Counted from the first letter of the stretch, positions 17,288 through 27,808 are shown. The stretch is DNA of 64,000 nucleotides from an uncultured Shewanella sp. (GCA_947503555.1 CANNEE010000019.1:1-64000), one strand, 5' to 3'. The notes: generated by a model from the sequence alone, not told the origin. Numbers and translations: made by a program.

Positions 17288-19306
17288 TTAAGAGCCTTTA
17301 TTTAGCATGGCGCGAATATCGGCAATACTCTTTTTACCTGTCTCTAGGCGCTGGTTTTCACTCTGTTTAGGTTTGCGGTTTTCCCACACTAAATCATCTT
17401 GCGGCAGCTCCATCAAAAAACGACTTGGCTCGCAACGCATCACCTCGCCAAACTGGCGACGCTCGCGGCAAAGGGTAAACCACAGCTCTCGTTGAGCACG
17501 AGTGATCCCCACATAGGCTAAACGCCTTTCTTCCTCAACATTGTCTTCATCTATGCTGGATTGATGAGGCAAGATTCGCTCTTCTGTACCCACCATAAAG
17601 ACAAAGGGATACTCCAATCCCTTAGAGGCATGTAACGTCATCAGCTGTACCTGATCGCCGCCTTCATCCTCGTTATTTCGCTCCATCATATCCCTCAGAG
17701 TTAAGCGCGTAACTACCTCAGGAAGCGTCATTGGCTCATCGAGCTCATCTCCTTCAAGCATCTCGGTCACCCAGCGATAAAGCTCTGAGATGTTCTTCAT
17801 CCGCATCTCTGCCGCTTTGGCACTGGTACTCGTCTCATAGAGGTAATCTTCATAGTTAATCTTACGAATTAACTCTTTCACCGCATCCACAGGTTCACCA
17901 CGACTCGCATGCTCGCCCGTATCGACAATAAACTTGCCAAATTGATACAAAGACGACATGGCACTCGCACCAAGATGATGATTAAGCTCAGGCTCAAAGA
18001 TGGCCGCAAACATGGAGATATGCTTCTCATTGGCAAAGTTACCGAGTCTTTCTAACGTCGCAGGACCAATGCCGCGCTTAGGTAAGTTCACCACCCGCAA
18101 AAACGCATTATCGTCATCTGGGTTCACCACCAGCTTAAGATAAGCCATGATGTCCTTAATCTCAGCTCTAGCAAAGAACGAGGTGCCACCACTGAGTTTA
18201 TAGGGGATACGGTTGGTCATCAGGGCTCGCTCAAGTAATCGAGACTGATGATTACTGCGATATAAAATCGCATAATCACCAAAATTCGTCTTACCAACAA
18301 ACTTATGACGAATAATCTCGGCCACCACCCGCTCTGACTCTTGCTCCTCATTAGCTGCCGTAATCACCCTAAGAGGTTCACCATAGGCCAGTTCACTAAA
18401 CAGCGCCTTGTCATAAACATGGGGATTGTTGGCGATCAAAATATTGGCACAACGCAAGATACGTTGGCTGGAGCGATAGTTCTGCTCAAGCTTAATAAGT
18501 TTCAACTTAGGGAAATCTTCACCAAGCAGCACTAGGTTTTGCGGCTTAGCACCACGCCAAGAGTAGATAGACTGATCATCATCACCCACCACAGTAAAGC
18601 GAGCACGTTCCCCCACTAACAGCTTTACCAGCTCATACTGGCTGGTATTGGTATCTTGGTACTCATCCACCAGCAAATATTGAATACGGGTCTGCCAGCG
18701 CTCTCTAACCTCGGCATTGTGTCTTAGTAGCAAAGTGGGCAAGAGAATCAAATCATCAAAATCCAGCGCGTTATAGGCCTTCATATGTTGAGCGTAGCGC
18801 TGATACAAGAGAGCAAACACTTGCTCCTGCTCCCCTTTTGCGATTTTGATCGCATGCTCGGGGATCACCAAGGCTCCTTTCCAATTAGAGATGGCCGTGG
18901 CTAAAGCTCTAAGCAGGTCTTTATCTTCATCTAGCTCTTTTTGGGTTAACTCTTTCAGCAGCGCCAGAGTATCTTGATCGTCAAATAGCGAAAAGCCCGG
19001 CTTAAGCCCTACTACCTTATGCTCTCTTTTGATGATCTCTAACCCAAGAGTATGGAAGGTCGAAATCCACAAGCCTCTGGCCTGTTTGCGTCCCATAGAC
19101 TGAGCCACACGCTCTTTCATCTCACGGGCCGCCTTGTTGGTAAAGGTCACGGCTGCGATATGACGCGCTCGATAACCACATTTTTCGACCAGATACGCGA
19201 TCTTATTAATAATTACCCGAGTCTTACCACTGCCTGCGCCCGCCAACACAAGGCAAGGGCCAGAAACATAATGGACGGCATCATTTTGACCAGGGTTTAA
19301 TTTCAT
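17288..19306 (-). CDS. rep: ATP-dependent DNA helicase Rep
   Basis: A 672-residue superfamily 1 (UvrD/Rep) 3'-5' helicase, close to the 673 residues of E. coli Rep. Motif I is GAGSGKT near the N-terminus, the Walker B-like DEYQDT and [13 protein letters not shown] motifs follow, and motif VI is [10 protein letters not shown]. The N-terminus [18 protein letters not shown] matches Rep, so I start at the ATG at 19306 rather than the in-frame TTG 18 bp upstream. Known role: it clears proteins ahead of replication forks and restarts stalled forks. It is convergent with the preceding gene, with a 26-bp gap. Confidence 0.95.
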   Translation of the reverse strand: MKLNPGQNDAVHYVSGPCLVLAGAGSGKTRVIINKIAYLVEKCGYRARHIAAVTFTNKAAREMKERVAQSMGRKQARGLWISTFHTLGLEIIKREHKVVGLKPGFSLFDDQDTLALLKELTQKELDEDKDLLRALATAISNWKGALVIPEHAIKIAKGEQEQVFALLYQRYAQHMKAYNALDFDDLILLPTLLLRHNAEVRERWQTRIQYLLVDEYQDTNTSQYELVKLLVGERARFTVVGDDDQSIYSWRGAKPQNLVLLGEDFPKLKLIKLEQNYRSSQRILRCANILIANNPHVYDKALFSELAYGEPLRVITAANEEQESERVVAEIIRHKFVGKTNFGDYAILYRSNHQSRLLERALMTNRIPYKLSGGTSFFARAEIKDIMAYLKLVVNPDDDNAFLRVVNLPKRGIGPATLERLGNFANEKHISMFAAIFEPELNHHLGASAMSSLYQFGKFIVDTGEHASRGEPVDAVKELIRKINYEDYLYETSTSAKAAEMRMKNISELYRWVTEMLEGDELDEPMTLPEVVTRLTLRDMMERNNEDEGGDQVQLMTLHASKGLEYPFVFMVGTEERILPHQSSIDEDNVEEERRLAYVGITRAQRELWFTLCRERRQFGEVMRCEPSRFLMELPQDDLVWENRKPKQSENQRLETGKKSIADIRAMLNKGS

Positions 19307-19520
19307 CGCGAGTGTGGACTCCAATAGCGGGTTAACTTATGACGGCGGATCATAGCAGAAACTCACCAACTCCCAAGTCAAAATTGCATTGCTAAAGAGT
19401 GAAGCGATACAAGCTCTGATACAAGGGTTATCAATTGGCGCTAGAAATTTTACATTTTCGCAATATCACACTACAAATTAACTTAGTGTTTTCATTCATT
19501 AAGAAAACACTAATTAAACT

Positions 19521-19571
19521 TTGCTTTTTTCAAAATCAGCTTCTAAAATAAAATGAATGAACGTTCATTCA
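19521..19571 (+). promoter_or_regulatory. Promoter and perfect 18-bp operator of the TetR-RND operon
   Basis: The -35 TTGCTT (19521-19526) and -10 TAAAAT (19544-19549) are 17 bp apart. The palindrome TGAATGAACGTTCATTCA (19554-19571, perfect two-fold symmetry) covers the expected transcription start. This is the usual layout for autorepression by the TetR protein encoded immediately downstream. Confidence 0.85.
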
Positions 19572-19594
19572 CACTTTCGTACGACATATAAGCA

Positions 19595-20197
19595 ATGGAT
19601 AACAAACGCGAACAAATACTCGCAGCCACTGAAAAGCTGATCGCCACCAAAGGCTTACATGCTTTATCTATGCAGCTACTCGCTAAAGAAGCTGGCGTCG
19701 CTGCGGGTACCATTTACCGATATTTTAAAGATAAAGACGATCTGATCCTGCAGCTACGTAACGCCGCATTGGCGTTTTTTGCTGATGCCATGTTAGAGGG
19801 CTTTGACCAAGGCAGCAATGAGCAAAAGTTCAAGCGCATTTGGTTCAACTTGGTCAATATCGAAAAACTTTGCAAGACAGACACTATGACCTTTGAGCAG
19901 TATTTTAACCTGCCAGGTGTCGACTCGGCGGAGCAAATGGCCCATGAACGCGAAGTTTTCGCCGACTTAATCGCCTTTTTTGAACAGGGCGTGGCTCAAG
20001 GCAAGTTCCACCAGCTTAGAACCGAATTGTTATTTGCCATCGCATTTGAGCCAGCAATCTCACTCGCATGGAAAATACGCCGCCGCAACTTTGAATTTAG
20101 CCAACAAGAGCTAGAACAAACCTGCGATATCTGCTGGCGAGCACTACAAGTTAATCCTGAAACAGTTTCAAACCAATTGGAGTCATCGACAAAATGA
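19595..20197 (+). CDS. TetR/AcrR-family repressor of the RND efflux operon
   Basis: A 200-residue transcription factor with the N-terminal TetR helix-turn-helix (MQLLAKEAGVAAGTIYRYFKDKDDL, ~24-48) and a ligand-binding C-terminal helical domain. It lies 23 bp downstream of a perfect 18-bp palindromic operator and overlaps the next gene (ATGA), so it is co-transcribed with, and presumably represses, the efflux pump genes. The inducing ligand cannot be read from the sequence. Confidence 0.9.
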   Translation: MDNKREQILAATEKLIATKGLHALSMQLLAKEAGVAAGTIYRYFKDKDDLILQLRNAALAFFADAMLEGFDQGSNEQKFKRIWFNLVNIEKLCKTDTMTFEQYFNLPGVDSAEQMAHEREVFADLIAFFEQGVAQGKFHQLRTELLFAIAFEPAISLAWKIRRRNFEFSQQELEQTCDICWRALQVNPETVSNQLESSTK

Positions 20198-21312
20198 AAA
20201 AGTGGACTGCAGCAATGCTCATCATAGCTGTGCTCGCCTTTGGCACAGTGATAGGTTTCAACCTATTTGTGAAAGGCAAAATAGACGAAGCTATTGCCAA
20301 TATGCCAGAGCCTGAGTTTCCAGTGACAGCGCTAACACTTGAAACCACAAATTGGCAGCCCACTATCGATGCCATTGGTTTCGTAGAGCCAAACCAAGGT
20401 GTCACTATCGCCAATCAGCTTTCTGGCATAGTGTCTGATATTCAGTTTGAGAACGGCAGTAAAGCTGAGAAGGGCCAGCTGCTTGTCGAGCTAGACTCGG
20501 CAGTTGAAAGAGCCAATCTAAAGAGCAAGCTGGTACAGCTACCTGCAGCTGAGGCTGACTATAAGCGTCTTGCTCGTCTGTATAAGCAAAAATCTGTGTC
20601 TAAGCAGGATTTAGATAACAGCCAAGCCAAGTTCCTTGCACTACAGGCAGATATCGAGAGTCTAAAGGCAACTATCGATAGACGTGAAATCAAGGCTCCT
20701 TTCTCAGGTCTTGTGGGGATTCGTAACGTCAACCTGGGTGAATACTTACAAGCGGGTACTGAAATTGTGCGTCTTGAAGATATCAGCACCATGAAAATCC
20801 GTTTTACCATTCCCCAAACTCAGCTGCCACGTATCGCCTTAGATCAGACGGTACACGTCTTTGTTGACTCCTATCCTGATATTCCATTTGAAGGCAAGAT
20901 CACCGCCATCGAGCCTGCGGTTTTCTACCAAAGTGGTTTGATTCAAGTGCAAGCTACCATTCCCAATATCGATACCAAGTTACGTAGCGGTATGTTTGCT
21001 CGCGTGTCGATTCTACTGCCTGAGATGCATAACCAATTTGTATTGCCGCAATCGGCCATTAACTTCACCCTTTATGGCAACTCTATTTACACCATCAATG
21101 AAGTGACCGAAGACGGTAACCAGATTAAACGCGTTAAGCAGTTTAACGTTAACGTATTAGAGCGTAACGGCAACCTAGCGCTAGTCTCTGGCGACTTGAA
21201 CCCTGGTGATTTAGTGGTGACCTCTGGCCAAATCCGCTTAAGTAACAATGGTAAGGTGAAAATCGTTGAAAGCGATGCCCTAGATGCACCTGCCACTATG
21301 CCACAGCTTTAA
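20194..21312 (+). CDS. RND efflux periplasmic adaptor (membrane fusion protein)
   Basis: A 372-residue HlyD/AcrA-type adaptor. An uncleaved or signal-anchor hydrophobic segment (~4-24) is followed by a lipoyl domain (GIVSDIQFENGSKAEKGQLL), a short alpha-hairpin, the return lipoyl half (IKAPFSGLVGIRNVNLGEYL) and a beta-barrel region. It overlaps the TetR gene by 4 bp and is 14 bp from the pump gene. No outer-membrane channel gene follows, so the pump presumably borrows a TolC from elsewhere. Confidence 0.9.
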   Translation: MKKWTAAMLIIAVLAFGTVIGFNLFVKGKIDEAIANMPEPEFPVTALTLETTNWQPTIDAIGFVEPNQGVTIANQLSGIVSDIQFENGSKAEKGQLLVELDSAVERANLKSKLVQLPAAEADYKRLARLYKQKSVSKQDLDNSQAKFLALQADIESLKATIDRREIKAPFSGLVGIRNVNLGEYLQAGTEIVRLEDISTMKIRFTIPQTQLPRIALDQTVHVFVDSYPDIPFEGKITAIEPAVFYQSGLIQVQATIPNIDTKLRSGMFARVSILLPEMHNQFVLPQSAINFTLYGNSIYTINEVTEDGNQIKRVKQFNVNVLERNGNLALVSGDLNPGDLVVTSGQIRLSNNGKVKIVESDALDAPATMPQL

Positions 21313-21326
21313 TTTGAGGTAGATCT

Positions 21327-24300
21327 ATGCGTTTTACCGATATTTTCATTCGTAGGCCGGTACTTGCCGCCTCGATAAGCTTCCTAATATTGCTGTTAGG
21401 GTTTAACTCCCTATTTGGCATGCAGGTTCGCGAATACCCTAAAATGACCAACACTGTGGTTACGGTAACCACTAGTTATTATGGTGCCGATGCCGAATTG
21501 ATTCAGGGCTTTATTACTCAGCCCCTAGAGCAAGCGCTCGCCCAAGCGGACAATGTGGACTTCATGACTTCCCAAAGTATCTTGGGCAGTTCAACCATTA
21601 CGGTTTACATGAAGCTCAACACAGATCCTAACGGTGCGCTGGCGGATATTCTGGCTAAAGTGAACTCGGTTCGCTCTCAGTTGCCAAAAGAAGCCCAAGA
21701 TCCAAGTGTGACCATGTCGACTGGTTCACAAACCTCAGTGCTTTATATCTCTTTCTCCAGTAATGAGATTAACTCGAGTCAGCTCACCGACTATCTAGAA
21801 AGGGTGGTTAAGCCACAGCTATTTACTATCGATGGCGTCGCCAAGATTAACCTCTATGGTGGTATTCAATATGCGATGCGTATCTGGTTAGATCCCGCCA
21901 GAATGGGAGCCTTTAACCTTAGCTCGACAGAAGTTTCCCAAGTACTACAGGCAAACAACTATCAGTCTGCTGTTGGTCAAGCCAATGGCGTATTTACCCT
22001 GTTCAATGGCTCTGCCGATACTCAAATCGCCACTGTCGATGAGCTTAAGCGTCTAGTTATCAAGAGCGAAAAAGGCCGAGTGATCCGTCTAGGTGATATC
22101 GCCGATGTCAGCTTGGAGAAAAGCCGTGATGTCTTTAGAGCACTAGCAAACGGTCAAGAAGCCGTGGTTATCGGTCTAGATGTCACCCCAACAGCTAACC
22201 CGCTCGATGTCGCCGCTGCGACCCGTCATCTGCTACCTGAAATTGAACGTAACCTGCCACCTTCAATCAAGTCGCAGATCCTCTATGACTCTTCTAAAGC
22301 CATTGATGAGTCAATCAACGAGGTAATCAAGACCATAGGCGAGGCAGCCATCATTGTTATCGTGGTTATTACCCTGTTCTTGGGCTCGTTCCGCGCTGTG
22401 ATTATTCCTATCATCACGATCCCCTTATCTCTTATCGGTGTCGCCATGGTGATGCAGCTATTTGGCTTCACCCTGAACCTGATGACATTACTGGCCATGG
22501 TACTGGCTATCGGTCTAGTGGTAGATGACGCGATTGTTGTCGTCGAGAATGTCGATCGTCATATCAAATTAGGCGAGCCACCATTTAGAGCTGCGATTAT
22601 CGGTACCCGTGAGATTGCAGTGCCCGTTATCTCTATGACCATTACCTTGGCTGCGGTTTATGCGCCTATCGCACTGATGGGCGGTATTACTGGCTCATTG
22701 TTTAAAGAGTTTGCCTTGACCTTGGCAGGTTCGGTATTTATCTCGGGAGTAGTCGCACTATCGCTGTCACCTATGATGTGCTCTAAGCTGCTTAAGCCTC
22801 ACACGGCGCCGAACCGTTTTGAGCAAGTCGTTGAAAGCTTCTTAGGTGGCCTGACAAATCGTTACTCTCGCATGTTGAATGCCGTGATGAACCGCCGTGG
22901 CGTCATTGTTGCCTTTGCGGTTATCGTATTTGCCACTCTGCCCGTGCTATTTAGCTTTATTCCATCTGAACTTGCACCAAACGAAGATAAAGGTGTGGTG
23001 ATGATGATGGGCACAGCACCATCGACGGCAAACATGGATTATATTCAAGCCAATATGACCCAAGTAACCGATATCATTAAGCAGGAACCAGAAGCGGCGG
23101 CTTCCCTTGCCATGATAGGTGTCCCCGCTTCTAACCAAGCCTTTGGTATTGCGCCACTAGTGCCTTGGAGCGAGCGTGAGCGTAGCCAGAAAGAGATGCA
23201 GCAATACTTCGCCAAGAAGGTGAAGGATGTACCAGGTATGGCAGTCACTACCTTCCAGATGCCAGAGCTTCCCGGCGCATCTAGTGGTCTGCCTATTCAA
23301 TTTGTTATCACTACCTCTAACTCCTTTGAGAGCCTATTCCAAATCGGTTCAAGCGTGTTAGAGAAGGTGCAACAAAGCCCGCTCTTCATCTACTCAGAGA
23401 TCAACCTGAAATATGACTCTGGCACCATGAAGATCCATATCAAGCGCGATCTTGCAGGTACCTATGGCGTCACCATGCAAGATATCGGTGTCACTCTGAC
23501 CACTATGATGAGTGATGGCTATGTTAACCGTATCAACCTAGATGGCCGATCCTATGAAGTGATCCCTCAAGTTGAGCGTAAAAACCGTGCTAACCCTGAG
23601 TCTTTAGAAGGCTACTATGTGAAAGCAGCCGATGGCCGCTCTATTCCACTTTCTAGTCTCGTAGAGATAGAGATGGTCGCCGAGCCAAGATCTTTGCCTC
23701 ACTTTAACCAGATGAATGCACTGACAGTCGGTGGTGTGGCATCACCAGGTGTGGCTATCGGTGATGCTATCGACTTCTTGAAAAACATCGGTGATAACGA
23801 GCTACCTAAAGGCTATACCTATGACTTCTTAGGTGAAGCCCGTCAGTTTGTGACCGAAGGTAATGCACTATACGCCACCTTTGCCTTAGCACTCGCCATC
23901 ATCTTCTTGGTACTGGCCAGTCAGTTTGAAAGCCTGAAAGATCCTATCGTGATTCTGGTCTCTGTACCTCTGGCCATTAGCGGCGCCTTGATTGCACTGG
24001 GTTGGACCCATGTGATGGGACTATCGTCAATGAACATCTACACTCAGGTGGGCTTGATTACCTTGGTCGGTCTAATCACTAAACATGGTATTTTGATGTG
24101 TGAAGTGGCCAAAGAGGAGCAGATCCACAACGCCCTTAACCGCATCGAGGCCATCAAACTCGCAGCCAGCGTGCGTTTGCGTCCGATTCTGATGACCACA
24201 GCGGCTATGATAGCGGGTCTGATCCCACTGCTATTTGCTTCTGGCGCAGGTGCAGTGGCTCGCTTTAATATCGGCCTAGTGATCGTTGCAGGGCTTTCTA

Positions 24301-24407
24301 TCGGTACTGTCTTTACTCTGTTTGTATTGCCAGTTATTTACTCTTACCTTGCAGAGAAACATGAGCCGTTACCTGTCTTTGAAGAAGATGCTGTAGCGAC
24401 TAAGTAA
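21327..24407 (+). CDS. RND (HAE1) multidrug efflux transporter
   Basis: A 1026-residue inner-membrane proton-driven exporter of the AcrB/MexB class. It starts MRFTDIFIRRPVLA, has two large periplasmic loops between TM1-TM2 and TM7-TM8, and carries the TM4 proton-relay pair Asp-Asp in LVVDDAIVVVENV (nt ~22515-22553). GAGG lies about 9 bases before the ATG. It forms an operon with the adaptor and TetR genes and ends in a hairpin terminator. The substrate range is not deducible. Confidence 0.93.
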   Translation: MRFTDIFIRRPVLAASISFLILLLGFNSLFGMQVREYPKMTNTVVTVTTSYYGADAELIQGFITQPLEQALAQADNVDFMTSQSILGSSTITVYMKLNTDPNGALADILAKVNSVRSQLPKEAQDPSVTMSTGSQTSVLYISFSSNEINSSQLTDYLERVVKPQLFTIDGVAKINLYGGIQYAMRIWLDPARMGAFNLSSTEVSQVLQANNYQSAVGQANGVFTLFNGSADTQIATVDELKRLVIKSEKGRVIRLGDIADVSLEKSRDVFRALANGQEAVVIGLDVTPTANPLDVAAATRHLLPEIERNLPPSIKSQILYDSSKAIDESINEVIKTIGEAAIIVIVVITLFLGSFRAVIIPIITIPLSLIGVAMVMQLFGFTLNLMTLLAMVLAIGLVVDDAIVVVENVDRHIKLGEPPFRAAIIGTREIAVPVISMTITLAAVYAPIALMGGITGSLFKEFALTLAGSVFISGVVALSLSPMMCSKLLKPHTAPNRFEQVVESFLGGLTNRYSRMLNAVMNRRGVIVAFAVIVFATLPVLFSFIPSELAPNEDKGVVMMMGTAPSTANMDYIQANMTQVTDIIKQEPEAAASLAMIGVPASNQAFGIAPLVPWSERERSQKEMQQYFAKKVKDVPGMAVTTFQMPELPGASSGLPIQFVITTSNSFESLFQIGSSVLEKVQQSPLFIYSEINLKYDSGTMKIHIKRDLAGTYGVTMQDIGVTLTTMMSDGYVNRINLDGRSYEVIPQVERKNRANPESLEGYYVKAADGRSIPLSSLVEIEMVAEPRSLPHFNQMNALTVGGVASPGVAIGDAIDFLKNIGDNELPKGYTYDFLGEARQFVTEGNALYATFALALAIIFLVLASQFESLKDPIVILVSVPLAISGALIALGWTHVMGLSSMNIYTQVGLITLVGLITKHGILMCEVAKEEQIHNALNRIEAIKLAASVRLRPILMTTAAMIAGLIPLLFASGAGAVARFNIGLVIVAGLSIGTVFTLFVLPVIYSYLAEKHEPLPVFEEDAVATK

Positions 24408-24425
24408 AGCGTTTAAGTACAAATC

Positions 24426-24462
24426 AAAAGGCTCAAGTTCACTTTGAATTTGGGCCTTTTTT
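24426..24462 (+). terminator. Terminator of the TetR-RND operon
   Basis: An imperfect hairpin (AAAAGGCTCAAGTTCA against TGAATTTGGGCCTTTT) ends in a T-run, 19 bp after the RND stop codon. Confidence 0.75.
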
Positions 24463-24558
24463 AGTAAACCGCTAAAGATTGGCTAATTCTCCACCCTCAG
24501 GTACAATTTGCCTCAACAGATATGTGCGCAAGCCATTGCCAACAAGTGGAACTTAACA

Positions 24559-24807
24559 ATGATAAACCCAAAGAAGATCGAAGATGTCGCTAAACAACTC
24601 AGTGACAATCTTCCTAGCGGCCTAAAGCAATTCGCCGGTGAGTTTGAAGAGCGCAGCAAGCAAGTACTACAAAGCCAACTGCATAAACTCGATGTGGTTA
24701 GCCGCGAAGAATTTGAGGTGCAGCAGCACGTATTGCTTAAAACCCGTGAGAAGCTAGAAGCGTTACAAAAGCAGGTTGATGAGCTCACGAAAAAGCTAGA
24801 AGACTAA
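24559..24807 (+). CDS. ubiK: Ubiquinone biosynthesis accessory factor UbiK
   Basis: An 82-residue BMFP-family protein. It starts MINPKKIEDVAKQL and has the conserved core LDVVSREEFEVQ followed by a C-terminal trimerising coiled coil, matching E. coli UbiK. The ATG at 24559 is chosen by homology; an upstream TTG would add 17 unrelated residues. Known role: it helps the soluble Ubi complex in aerobic ubiquinone synthesis. It is a single-gene unit ending in a shared terminator. Confidence 0.9.
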   Translation: MINPKKIEDVAKQLSDNLPSGLKQFAGEFEERSKQVLQSQLHKLDVVSREEFEVQQHVLLKTREKLEALQKQVDELTKKLED

Positions 24808-24834
24808 GCATTCAAGCTTTGACTCCATACAAAT

Positions 24835-24862
24835 AAAAACACCGCCATCAGGCGGTGTTTTT
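24835..24862. terminator. Bidirectional terminator between ubiK and the DUF417 gene
   Basis: A perfect 12-bp stem (AAAAACACCGCC and its complement) with an ATCA loop has T-runs on both strands and lies between the convergent genes ubiK and 24890-25777. Confidence 0.9.
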
Positions 24863-24889
24863 GTAGTGAGTATTAAGACTTGCAAAGGA

Positions 24890-25777
24890 CTAAAGCTTAG
24901 AGCTAGGGGATGCTCGGCGCAGCCTAGCAAATAGCAATAGGGTGCCAGCTAACAGCACAAGGTCTTTAGCGATGAACTGACCACTACCATTAAGGGCTAG
25001 AAAGCCAAGGTTATTATCATAGGCAGGTAGAGTAACGACAAAGGTTTGGGTGGCTGCAAAGGTCGCGGCAGCAACAAACAAACCTAGCATATTAAAGTAC
25101 ACAGCCTGCTGAGGGCGGCCAACTAAGATTAGCGCTAAGCCTAAAGCCAAACCTAATACAGCCACCAGCTCCACAATACCGATAAAGTAAGAGCCTTCTA
25201 ACACAGTCATAAAGTCATAGATCCAGCTAAAGAAAGGACTGGTTCGCATCAAGCCTTCAATACCGTTAGCCTCAATCTGAGTGAACTTCATGCCACCAAT
25301 CCACACCATCACCAGCACAACCCCAGCCCAAATCATCGCCAGAGAGAAACCTTTTATCGCATCCTTGTTTCCATAGTGACTCGCCAGATACAGGCTCACT
25401 CCACTGATACCAAGATACTTGATCAGTCCCTGCCCCGCTCCAATGGCAGGAAAGCCGCCTAAAGAGTCGATCCATACTGGATGGGTAAATAACATCGCCA
25501 TAGGCACTAACGCAAGTACGCCATAGAGATATAACAGAGACTGACTCCACTTCTGTCTTGGTAAGATCAGCGCCAACACAACCAAGAATTGCAATACACC
25601 GATTACCGCACTCAGCCATGGCATTTCAGGTAGATTGAGCACAGCAAGCTGTTTGTTGTAGTAGCTAACGTCACTAGCACCAAAACGGGTAATACCGGTT
25701 AGCAGTAAAAAGCTGGCAAGTAAGACTCGCGCCAGCCGCAGGGTAAGTTTTTGTTGTTTTTCAGTTGTCATAGTCAC
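24890..25777 (-). CDS. DUF417/YkgB-like (RclC-type) multi-pass membrane protein
   Basis: A 295-residue inner-membrane protein with about eight hydrophobic segments. The C-terminal half has the DUF417 features GGMKFTQIEANGIEGLM, SPFFSWIY, FVVTLPAYDNN and GQFIAKDLVLLAGT, as in E. coli RclC, a reactive chlorine resistance protein. The N-terminal half (GITRFGASDVSYYNKQL, then four membrane segments) looks DoxX-like and makes the protein longer than the ~200 residues of RclC. The function here is unknown. It is convergent with ubiK. Confidence 0.7.
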   Translation of the reverse strand: MTMTTEKQQKLTLRLARVLLASFLLLTGITRFGASDVSYYNKQLAVLNLPEMPWLSAVIGVLQFLVVLALILPRQKWSQSLLYLYGVLALVPMAMLFTHPVWIDSLGGFPAIGAGQGLIKYLGISGVSLYLASHYGNKDAIKGFSLAMIWAGVVLVMVWIGGMKFTQIEANGIEGLMRTSPFFSWIYDFMTVLEGSYFIGIVELVAVLGLALGLALILVGRPQQAVYFNMLGLFVAAATFAATQTFVVTLPAYDNNLGFLALNGSGQFIAKDLVLLAGTLLLFARLRRASPSSKL

Positions 25778-25919
25778 ATCTTCATTCTGAACTTCACCCT
25801 AGCGAATCACTAAGGCCTTATTGCTCAGTAAAGACCCACTGACTCTTGACTATATTTCACCTCGCTAAATTAATTTTTGACTCTTAAGTAAAAAATACTT
25901 TAAAACCAATGTTAAACCT

Positions 25920-26777
25920 TCAAAACGACTCATGTTTAGCCTGACTCTTTTTATTTGCAATCACGCCGCCGCTAATAATCAGCCCTAATGCCACGGCGAT
26001 ATGGCTAGACCATGCTTGAAACCCGGCAAGCACTAATGCAATGGCTGAAATAAGAGGCGCGCAATAACTTAATGAAGCCAATAGACTCGCATTACCACGC
26101 TTAAGACCGATATCCCAAAGATAGAAAGCCCCTCCCACTGGTCCTAGCCCCAATAAACAGGCACCTAGCCACTCAAGTCCACTTAGCTTCCAATCGACTG
26201 ACTCAAGCAGGAGATGAGATAAACCAGAAAGCAGAGCGACAAGTAACGAAAGCCAAGCGATATCTTCCACTCGACTCTTTGATTTAGCCAAAAACCAAGA
26301 GTACCCAGCCCAAATAAAAGCGGCACATAAGGCAAGAGCATAACCTAGCGCAAAATCTGTCTGAAGATTAAGCCGCTGACCTGTGCCGATAAGAATAAGC
26401 ACTCCAACAAAGCCTAAAATGCCACCGATAAGCGCCCTACTACGTTGTGCCGCCTGCGCCAAAGCTAGCGCCAGTAGCAAGGGCCACAAATAGACAATTA
26501 AACTCACCTCCAATACAGGGGCATATCTCAGAGCCATGAAGTAGCAGAAGTGAAATCCAAATAAGCCTATAACACCCATCAGCCACTGCTTAGATGTAAG
26601 TTGTGGTTTGAACAATACAGGCTGCCCAAGTAATAAACGCCTAAAGACAACGATAAAAGCCGAAATAGTAAAACAGATACAAAGTAGTAGAAATGGCGGA
26701 ACTGCCTGAGTTAGCGCCCCTAGCAACGCTAACATACCCCAAAATAGAATTGCCAATAGTCCAAGCCAAGTTGCCAT
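25920..26777 (-). CDS. EamA-family (DMT) transporter
   Basis: A 285-residue inner-membrane protein with ten predicted transmembrane helices arranged as two EamA repeats, resembling YddG-type exporters of amino acids or metabolites. The ribosome binding site is weak. It lies 122 bp downstream of the AraC gene on the same strand and might be under its control. The substrate is unknown. Confidence 0.8.
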   Translation of the reverse strand: MATWLGLLAILFWGMLALLGALTQAVPPFLLLCICFTISAFIVVFRRLLLGQPVLFKPQLTSKQWLMGVIGLFGFHFCYFMALRYAPVLEVSLIVYLWPLLLALALAQAAQRSRALIGGILGFVGVLILIGTGQRLNLQTDFALGYALALCAAFIWAGYSWFLAKSKSRVEDIAWLSLLVALLSGLSHLLLESVDWKLSGLEWLGACLLGLGPVGGAFYLWDIGLKRGNASLLASLSYCAPLISAIALVLAGFQAWSSHIAVALGLIISGGVIANKKSQAKHESF

Positions 26778-26899
26778 AGTTCATGCTCAAAAAGCGAAAA
26801 CACAAGGCAGATCCTAACTCGCAACTTACGCCCTAACTTTGCTCAAAAGACACTTTTTACCGCTTAAAAGGCAGACTTAATCTAACAACATAAACTCAA

Positions 26900-27610
26900 T
26901 TACTTTAAGAATTGGCGGGGCGGCTGCCCAAAGTACTGACTAAAACGGCGACTAAAAGCGGAGACATTTTGATAACCTACTCGCTCGCCCACTATCGCTA
27001 TCGGCAAATCCGTATGGCATAACAGCGCCTTCGCTTTTTGCATTCTTAGCGAGGTCAAATATTGCCCCGTCGTCATACCTAAACTTTGCTTAAATAGCGT
27101 CTTATATTGAGTCAAGCTGACACAAGCTAATCCCGCTAAGGTATGTAACCTATGCTCTTGAGCTAGGTTTTGCTGTAAGTAGGCAATCACTTTAGCGATG
27201 CGCGCATCTTGTTTTCCCTGACAGCTTTGCTTCATTAATAGCTGATAGAAGAGTTCAAACATGGTTTCCTCGACCAGAGTGTCTTGCTCTGACTCGAGTT
27301 GCTGCTCGGTAAATTGAATAAAAGCAAGAAGAGGTTTGGAGATAACAAACTTTGCCAAAGGGCTCGCCGCCAAGTTCTCAGGTAGGTCGGCCATGTCCGC
27401 CACCATAAAACGCGCGCTTTCATTAGATTTAAAACTATGTAGCACCATCGCAGGAATAATCACACAATCTCCTACGCTCACTAAGCCTTGGAAATGACCC
27501 ACCTGTACCTCTAGGCTTCCCTGCAAAGGTAATACTAGCTGATGAAACTCATGATAATGGCTGCGAAGCTGTCGCGTATAGGAGCGAATAGATAACTGAT
27601 TTAACGCCAA
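26900..27610 (-). CDS. AraC-family transcriptional regulator with N-terminal cupin
   Basis: A 236-residue regulator. An N-terminal cupin-like sensing domain (~10-90; HYHEFHQLVLPLQGSLEV, GDCVIIPAMVLHSF) is followed by a C-terminal double helix-turn-helix AraC domain (~140-236; LASLAxV-like LAGLACVSLTQYKTLFKQSLG, then ERVGYQNVSAFSRRF). The start is TTG at 27610, supported by GAGG about eight bases upstream; no in-frame ATG is better placed. It lies between two EamA transporter genes, one divergent and one downstream, which are its likely targets. Confidence 0.85.
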   Translation of the reverse strand: MALNQLSIRSYTRQLRSHYHEFHQLVLPLQGSLEVQVGHFQGLVSVGDCVIIPAMVLHSFKSNESARFMVADMADLPENLAASPLAKFVISKPLLAFIQFTEQQLESEQDTLVEETMFELFYQLLMKQSCQGKQDARIAKVIAYLQQNLAQEHRLHTLAGLACVSLTQYKTLFKQSLGMTTGQYLTSLRMQKAKALLCHTDLPIAIVGERVGYQNVSAFSRRFSQYFGQPPRQFLK

Positions 27611-27808
27611 TGTGCCATCCTCTGTAACCTGCTCTGCTTCTTACTCTCAAACCATTGCTTGCATGACCACAAAGGCTCAATAAAGTAGAGTAATTCTGCA
27701 ACAAAATTTAACCAATTTATCGTGCTATTTGCAGCTAAATTCTCTAGTATACGCCCACTTTATCACGTCCCACACTCGCACCCTGAATGATAGTTAAGGA
27801 GTCACACA

